A stretch of 18,777 bases of DNA from JBBQXK01 sp038251625 (lineage in GTDB: Bacteria; Pseudomonadota; Alphaproteobacteria; Rhodobacterales; Rhodobacteraceae), in the NCBI GenBank assembly GCA_038251625.1, contig JBBSBE010000076.1, positions 1-18,777 of the forward strand, written 5' to 3'. Both the position numbers and the translations under genes were made by a program. A model generated the notes under the pieces. That model made no database searches. It was not told the DNA's origin and was given only the letters and a program-made list of their open reading frames with translations. This document shows positions 15,114 through 18,777 of the stretch, one piece after another. The first letter of the stretch is position 1. Each line of letters begins with the position of its first letter.

Positions 15114-16196
15114 ATGAACGCCATCCTGGCAGACCCCGCGCTCTGGCTGCCGTTCACGTTTGCGGCCCTCATGGGCCTGTCGATCCTGATCTATGTCTGC
15201 CTCGACGGTTTCGATCTGGGTGTGGGGGTCCTGTTCCCCTTTGCCACTCCAGAGGAACGCGACCGCATGGTCGCCTCCATCGGCCCCTTCTGGGATGCGA
15301 ACGAGACGTGGCTGGTGCTGGCCATCGGCATCTTGCTGGTGGCTTTTCCGGCAGCACATGGCGCGATCCTGACAGCACTTTACCTGCCCGTTGCAGTGAT
15401 GCTGCTGGGCCTTATCCTGCGCGGCGTCGCGTTCGAGTTTCGGGTCAAGGCGCCCGATGCCTACAAGGCACTCTGGGATCGGGGCTTCTGGATCGGCAGC
15501 CTGATCACGGCGCTGGCACAGGGGTTCATGCTGGGTCTCTACATCATGGGGCTGGAATGGACCTGGCCGCATGTGGCCTTCGCCTGCATGACCGCCGTCG
15601 CGCTGGCCGTCGCCTATAGCTTCATCGGTGCCGCATGGGTGATTTTCAAGACTGACGGGCTGCTGCAACTGAAAGCCATCGACTGGGCAAGGGGCGGCAT
15701 CTGGGGCCTTGTTCTGGGGATGGGGGCGATTTCGCTGGCCACACCGCTTGTCTCTGCGCGCATCTTCGACAAGTGGTTCGCATGGCCCGAGATTGCGCTT
15801 TTGTCCCCGCTGCCACTGGCGTCGGCGGCGCTGATCTTTGCGCTCTGGGCGTCGTTGCGCACGCTGCCCCGGCCCGGTGACGCCCACGCCTGGGTGCCCT
15901 TTGCCACTGCCACGGCGCTTTTCACGCTGGGCTTCGGCGGCATGGCCTACAGCTTTTATCCCTACGTGGTGCCCGAAAAGCTGACGATCTATGAGGCGGC
16001 AAGCGCGCCGGAAAGCCTGCAGATCATTCTTTATGGCACGTTGATCGTGCTGCCCACGATCATCGGCTATTCGATCTTTGCCTACACGGTCTTTCGCGGC
16101 AAGGCGCAGGCCCTGAGCTACGACTGGCAGGACATGAGCTATGTCGAGGGTGGCGTGGCACCCGATGCACCAAAGAACCGTGACGCGGATTACTGA
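15114..16196 (+). CDS. cydB: Cytochrome bd-type quinol oxidase subunit II
   Basis: 360 aa, membrane partner of CydA. It contains the family segments LDGFDLGVGVLFPF at 30-43 and FWDANETWLV at 59-68, then eight or so further hydrophobic helices, and FGGMAYSFYPYVVP in the last third. ATG 15114 starts 1 nt after the cydA stop, with GGGGGAA inside the last cydA codons as ribosome binding site, so the two are cotranscribed and probably translationally coupled; the longer frame from 15042 is only cydA overlap. Length is slightly below E. coli CydB (379 aa), as usual for CioB. No cydX-like small ORF and no cydDC transporter follow; the next gene is convergent and starts its 3' end 16 nt away. Confidence 0.96.
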   Translation: MNAILADPALWLPFTFAALMGLSILIYVCLDGFDLGVGVLFPFATPEERDRMVASIGPFWDANETWLVLAIGILLVAFPAAHGAILTALYLPVAVMLLGLILRGVAFEFRVKAPDAYKALWDRGFWIGSLITALAQGFMLGLYIMGLEWTWPHVAFACMTAVALAVAYSFIGAAWVIFKTDGLLQLKAIDWARGGIWGLVLGMGAISLATPLVSARIFDKWFAWPEIALLSPLPLASAALIFALWASLRTLPRPGDAHAWVPFATATALFTLGFGGMAYSFYPYVVPEKLTIYEAASAPESLQIILYGTLIVLPTIIGYSIFAYTVFRGKAQALSYDWQDMSYVEGGVAPDAPKNRDADY

Positions 16197-16205
16197 TCGA
16201 CCGTG

Positions 16206-16222
16206 CTTGCCCTCAAGGCAAG
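16206..16222. terminator. Weak hairpin between cydB and the lectin gene
   Basis: CTTGCC at 16206-16211 pairs with GGCAAG at 16217-16222 around a 5-nt loop, lying between the convergent cydB and lectin genes and overlapping the lectin stop codon. There is no T-run on either strand, so a terminator role is only suggested by position. Confidence 0.25.
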
Positions 16223-16710
16223 GGCCGGAAGGTCCACTTCTGGCTCGACCAGACATCGCAGGGCTTCATCCTGATCGTGTCGTTCGCGGCACCGTCGTTG
16301 ATCACCTCAAGACAGCGCTGAGGCCCGGTAAACGCGTTGGTCAGCCACACCGCCCCCTGCCCCTCTGACGCAGGCTTCAGGATCCAGAACTGGCTGCCGT
16401 AATTCCCGCAAGGCCCCATCCAGAGCCGGTCATTCGGGCCGTCGGCGATGACGTCAAGGCAAAGGTCGGTGTTATCTGCTGTCTGCAGCCGGTCCCACGG
16501 TGTGCCGCTCTCGCGCCGGAGGACCCAGGCTTGCGTCGGCGCCTTGCTGCAATCGGCCATGCGCGGGACGGGCAACCCCCGCTCTTGCGCGATATCGACA
16601 CAGCGCGACGTGCCGGTGAAGCGCGATAAAAGCTCGGCCCGCGCCTCTTGCGCAGACGCGGTGCCCGCAATGGCGCAAAGTGCCAGCGCCGCGATTGCCG
16701 CTGCCTTCAT
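16213..16710 (-). CDS. Small secreted ricin-B-type (beta-trefoil) lectin
   Basis: 165 aa from ATG 16710; a GTG directly before it (16713) is an alternative start. AGGGGG lies 8 nt upstream of the ATG. Residues 1-20 form a Sec signal peptide with cleavage after ASA. The mature protein has three similar subdomains, each with a Cys-(Val/Leu)-(Asp/Glu) segment, a second Cys and a QxW motif: Cys37/Cys54/QAW60, Cys84/Cys101/QFW107, Cys133/Cys151/QKW157. This is the signature of a ricin-B-type trefoil, each lobe closed by a disulfide, and implies carbohydrate binding in the periplasm or outside the cell; the ligand is unknown. No enzyme domain is attached. It follows the amidohydrolase by 27 nt on the same strand and may be cotranscribed with it. 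Confidence 0.86.
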   Translation of the reverse strand: MKAAAIAALALCAIAGTASAQEARAELLSRFTGTSRCVDIAQERGLPVPRMADCSKAPTQAWVLRRESGTPWDRLQTADNTDLCLDVIADGPNDRLWMGPCGNYGSQFWILKPASEGQGAVWLTNAFTGPQRCLEVINDGAANDTIRMKPCDVWSSQKWTFRPLP

Positions 16711-16737
16711 CACGTCCGCCCCCTCCGCGCGATCGCC

Positions 16738-17904
16738 TCACGCCGCCTTGAGGCGTGCCTCGACCATCCCGGCGTACCAGCTTGCCCCGAACGGGATCGC
16801 GTCATCGTCGAAGTTGTAAGCCGGGTGATGCACCATCGCCGTGTCCCCATTGCCAAGGAATATATAGGCCCCGGGGCGTTCGTTCAGCATGAAGCTGAAA
16901 TCCTCGGCCCCCATAAGGGGCGGCGTGTCGGGGTTCACCTGCCCAGACACCGCACGCGCCACTTCCACCGCATACTCGGTGTTTTCCGGCGCGTTGACGG
17001 TGACGGGGTAGCCGCGCTGATAGTTCACCTCGGCCTCGGCCCCCAGCGCCGTCGCGGTGCCGCCCGCAATCTCGGCAATCCGGCGTTCCACGTAATCCTG
17101 CACCGCCGGATCCATCGTCCGCACCGTCCCCTTCATCTTCACGACCTGCGGGATCACGTTGTGCGCCGTGCTGTCGGTGGCCACCGTGCAGACCGAAACG
17201 ACCACCTGCTTCATCGGGTCCACCCCGCGCGAGGCAATGGTCTGCAAGGCCACGATGATATGCGCGGCAACCACGGTGGTATCGATGCAGTCGTGCGGCT
17301 TTGCCGCATGGCCGCCCTTGCCGGTGACGATCACCTCGAACTGATCAGCCGCCGCCATGATCGCACCCGGGCGGATCGCGAAGGTGCCCACCGGGATGCC
17401 GGGCATGTTGTGCATCCCGTAGACCTCGTCGATGCCCCACCGGTCCATCATCCCGTCGCTCACCATCTCGCGCCCGCCGCCGCCGCCCTCTTCGGCGGGT
17501 TGGAAGATCACCACGCAGGTGCCGTCAAAGGTGCGCGTTTCGGCAAGGTATTTGGCGGCGCCTAGCAGCATCGTGGTGTGCCCGTCATGCCCACAGGCGT
17601 GCATTTTGCCCGGCGTCTTGGAGGCATAGTCCACCCCCGTCGCCTCGTGGATGGGCAGCGCGTCCATGTCGGCCCGCAGACCCACAACGCGGCCCGAGCT
17701 ATCCGTCCGCCCCTTGATCACGCCCACCACGCCGGTGCGCCCGATCCCCTCGACCACCTCGTCGCAACCGAAAGACCGCAAAAGCTCTGCCACGCGGCCG
17801 GCTGTGCGTTGCACATCGAACAAAAGCTCGGGGTGTTCGTGGAAATCGCGGCGAATCGCAGTCAGTTCGGGCAGCATCTCGGCAAAGCGGTTCTTGACGG
17901 GCAT
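16738..17904 (-). CDS. M20-family amidohydrolase (hippurate hydrolase / N-acyl amino acid amidohydrolase type)
   Basis: 388 aa, typical for M20D amidohydrolases, which hydrolyse N-acyl amino acids such as hippurate or N-acetyl derivatives in the cytosol with a two-metal centre. Motifs: DFHEHPEL at 20-27; HACGHDGH at 102-109 (metal ligands Cys104 and His106); PAEEG with Glu138 and Glu139 (catalytic base and metal ligand); GMHNMP with His165; GKGGHAAKPH at 195-204 in the lid domain; and His359-His360 near the C-terminus. The start is fixed by AAAAGGAG at 17919-17912 (minus strand), 7 nt before ATG 17904; the in-frame extension to 18189 lies upstream of this site and is unrelated. The natural substrate cannot be read from sequence. 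The lectin gene follows. Confidence 0.94.
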   Translation of the reverse strand: MPVKNRFAEMLPELTAIRRDFHEHPELLFDVQRTAGRVAELLRSFGCDEVVEGIGRTGVVGVIKGRTDSSGRVVGLRADMDALPIHEATGVDYASKTPGKMHACGHDGHTTMLLGAAKYLAETRTFDGTCVVIFQPAEEGGGGGREMVSDGMMDRWGIDEVYGMHNMPGIPVGTFAIRPGAIMAAADQFEVIVTGKGGHAAKPHDCIDTTVVAAHIIVALQTIASRGVDPMKQVVVSVCTVATDSTAHNVIPQVVKMKGTVRTMDPAVQDYVERRIAEIAGGTATALGAEAEVNYQRGYPVTVNAPENTEYAVEVARAVSGQVNPDTPPLMGAEDFSFMLNERPGAYIFLGNGDTAMVHHPAYNFDDDAIPFGASWYAGMVEARLKAA

Positions 17905-18777
17905 GATCGGGCTCCTTTTCCCGCAGATTGCGGCAAGGGCGTGTTTGGTGCAAGGGCTGTGGGGTTTCGTCGGCGGGGTCGCCCGCCACACATTCAGGCG
18001 ATGCCCTCGACGGAATGCCGCATCCGGGGTGGCCGAACAGATCTGCGCAAACGCTCCGCGTAAAGGCATCCGCGTAAAGCACGGCCCCGGCGAGATCCTC
18101 CTGCGCAGCGCTGGCACCCCAGAAAAGATCAAGATCGGGTGCAATCGACCGGCGCATCTTGCAGTAAACCCTGCCTTGCACAGGCGCACCGGACCGGCAC
18201 ACCGCCGTCACGCGACCAAACGCCGGATCATCAGCGGCAACAAGGCGCTGGTCGCCCTGCAGTGCATCGCCATCACCCGTGGGGGCATCCGGAATACCGA
18301 AATCGCCCAACCGGATCCCGTTCGGATCGAAGAGGATGACCTTGCCCACAGAACCAATCTCAGGACGAGCCACATCGTCCTTGCAGAACGTCTTTTCCCA
18401 GTCGGCAAGATCCGGTGCGCCGCAGCGTGCCATGTCCCTTCGGTGCGACGAAAGCGCGATGGCCCGGATGGCCAGCCGTTCTGCCCCGTTCGCGGTTTTC
18501 CGGCAGATCCACCGGCGGTGCGCCGGGCTGAAAAGGTATCGCGCGTCTTGACGGGTATCTTGGCCAAGATAAAGGCTGATGACGCCATTCCAGGGCGCGG
18601 ACCCGTCAACCCCGGCCAGCGTCAGCGGGATCGGCCGCGCCAGGCACGCTGCCGCAGGGGGGCGTCTGTTCCAGTGCTCAAGGAAAGTGAACCCGGCAAA
18701 CCATGCGGGCAAGGCCAGAAGTCCCGCAAGATTCAACACGATCAGCAACCACCCACGCAGCCCGAACGACCGCGCCG
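17699..18777 (-). CDS. Membrane-anchored protein of unknown function, 5' end off the window, probable 3' frameshift
   Basis: Family not recognised. The frame is open to the window edge; a TTG at 18748 is the first listed start, but the true start is probably beyond 18777, since in-frame codons upstream encode RSFGLRGW leading straight into the membrane segment. A hydrophobic helix (LLIVLNLAGLLALPAWFAGF) near the N-terminus anchors a soluble domain with several cysteines and segments such as VILFDPNGIRLGDFG and VYCKMRRSIAPDLDLFWG. As sequenced, the frame ends at TAG 17701-17699, overlapping the amidohydrolase by 206 nt; residues after about 18060 lose any protein-like pattern. A TGA at 17996-17994 in another frame, followed by a hairpin, is the likely original end, so the gene may be frameshifted (see the tandem repeat at 18055-18081). 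Confidence 0.62.
   Translation of the reverse strand, partial: ARSFGLRGWLLIVLNLAGLLALPAWFAGFTFLEHWNRRPPAAACLARPIPLTLAGVDGSAPWNGVISLYLGQDTRQDARYLFSPAHRRWICRKTANGAERLAIRAIALSSHRRDMARCGAPDLADWEKTFCKDDVARPEIGSVGKVILFDPNGIRLGDFGIPDAPTGDGDALQGDQRLVAADDPAFGRVTAVCRSGAPVQGRVYCKMRRSIAPDLDLFWGASAAQEDLAGAVLYADAFTRSVCADLFGHPGCGIPSRASPECVAGDPADETPQPLHQTRPCRNLREKEPDHARQEPLCRDAARTDCDSPRFPRTPRAFVRCATHSRPRGRAFAVFRLRRGGRGDRAHRRGGRDQGADG
17925..17953 (-). promoter_or_regulatory. Weak candidate promoter of the amidohydrolase gene
   Basis: On the minus strand TTGCAC (17953-17948), a 17-nt spacer and CAATCT (17930-17925) lie upstream of the AAAAGGAG ribosome binding site. The -10 match is poor, but the spacing is ideal and the location is between a hairpin and a strong translation start. 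Confidence 0.27.
17972..17987 (-). terminator. G+C-rich hairpin behind the alternative-frame stop of the right-edge gene
   Basis: On the minus strand GGCGGG (17987-17982) pairs with CCCGCC (17977-17972) around CGAC, beginning 6 nt after the TGA at 17996-17994. There is no T-run. Its place right behind that stop suggests the original end of the upstream gene. Confidence 0.38.
18055..18081. repeat. Imperfect 13/14-nt tandem duplication at the suspected frameshift
   Basis: On the minus strand TGCTTTACGCGGA (18081-18069) is directly followed by TGCCTTTACGCGGA (18068-18055); the two copies differ only by one inserted C. Taking out the 14-nt copy moves the upstream gene into the frame that ends at TGA 17996-17994. 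Confidence 0.7.

Noticed and set aside
14724..16256. 510-codon minus-strand open frame opposite cydA-cydB
   Set aside because: Antisense shadow; the membrane proteins on the plus strand carry all conserved residues.
17905..18189. In-frame N-terminal extension of the amidohydrolase
   Set aside because: A strong AAAAGGAG ribosome binding site precedes ATG 17904 and the family's conserved sequence begins there; the extension has no family similarity.

Overview
The window looks like chromosomal DNA from an alphaproteobacterium of the Rhodobacterales (Rhodobacter / Gemmobacter / Tabrizicola-like). Three things point there. Base composition is G+C-rich almost throughout. The gph-glmU-glmS arrangement and the conserved small lipoprotein beside moaA are familiar from that order. 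One protein carries a VPxPA-type C-terminal sorting signal. This placement is inference from gene content; no rRNA or tRNA gene is present to confirm it. Most of the window is ordinary core metabolism; no CRISPR array, complete mobile element or phage module was seen.

Layout, left to right. (1) 27-1271 (-) is a DegT/DnrJ/EryC1-type PLP aminotransferase, divergent from a small secreted protein of unknown function (1386-1733, +). (2) A HAD phosphatase of the phosphoglycolate phosphatase type (1738-2400, -) is divergent from the glmU-glmS pair (2493-5657, +), which makes glucosamine-6-phosphate and UDP-GlcNAc for peptidoglycan and LPS. (3) A Tat-type lipoprotein (5742-6266) overlaps by ATGA an AlkD-like DNA alkylation repair protein (6263-6946). 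(4) On the minus strand, a small conserved lipoprotein, an AMP-forming acyl-CoA synthetase and a TetR regulator follow one another (9684 down to 6954). (5) moaA (9771-10775, +) is divergent from that lipoprotein. Both genes have a TTGCGC-N17-TAnnnT promoter ending 6-7 nt before the ATG, so leaderless transcripts are likely.

(6) A VPxPA/PEP-CTERM-like surface protein (10933-11652, -) with an AT-rich upstream region lies next to the only long stretch without a supportable gene (11653-12282). (7) An MltB-type lytic transglycosylase lipoprotein (12283-13521, +) is followed by the cytochrome bd-type quinol oxidase pair cydA-cydB (13745-16196, +), of the short Q-loop (CIO) form. (8) The right end is on the minus strand: a membrane-anchored protein running off the window edge, an M20 amidohydrolase (hippurate hydrolase-like), and a small secreted ricin-B-type lectin.

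The most interesting points are four. The first is an apparent frameshift in the right-edge membrane protein, associated with an imperfect 13/14-nt tandem duplication. Its present frame runs about 200 nt into the amidohydrolase gene, past a stop, hairpin, promoter and ribosome binding site that make sense only if the gene once ended earlier. The second is the symmetrical leaderless promoter pair at moaA. The third is the sorting-signal protein in an AT-rich pocket. The fourth is the translational coupling of a Tat lipoprotein to an alkylation-repair protein.
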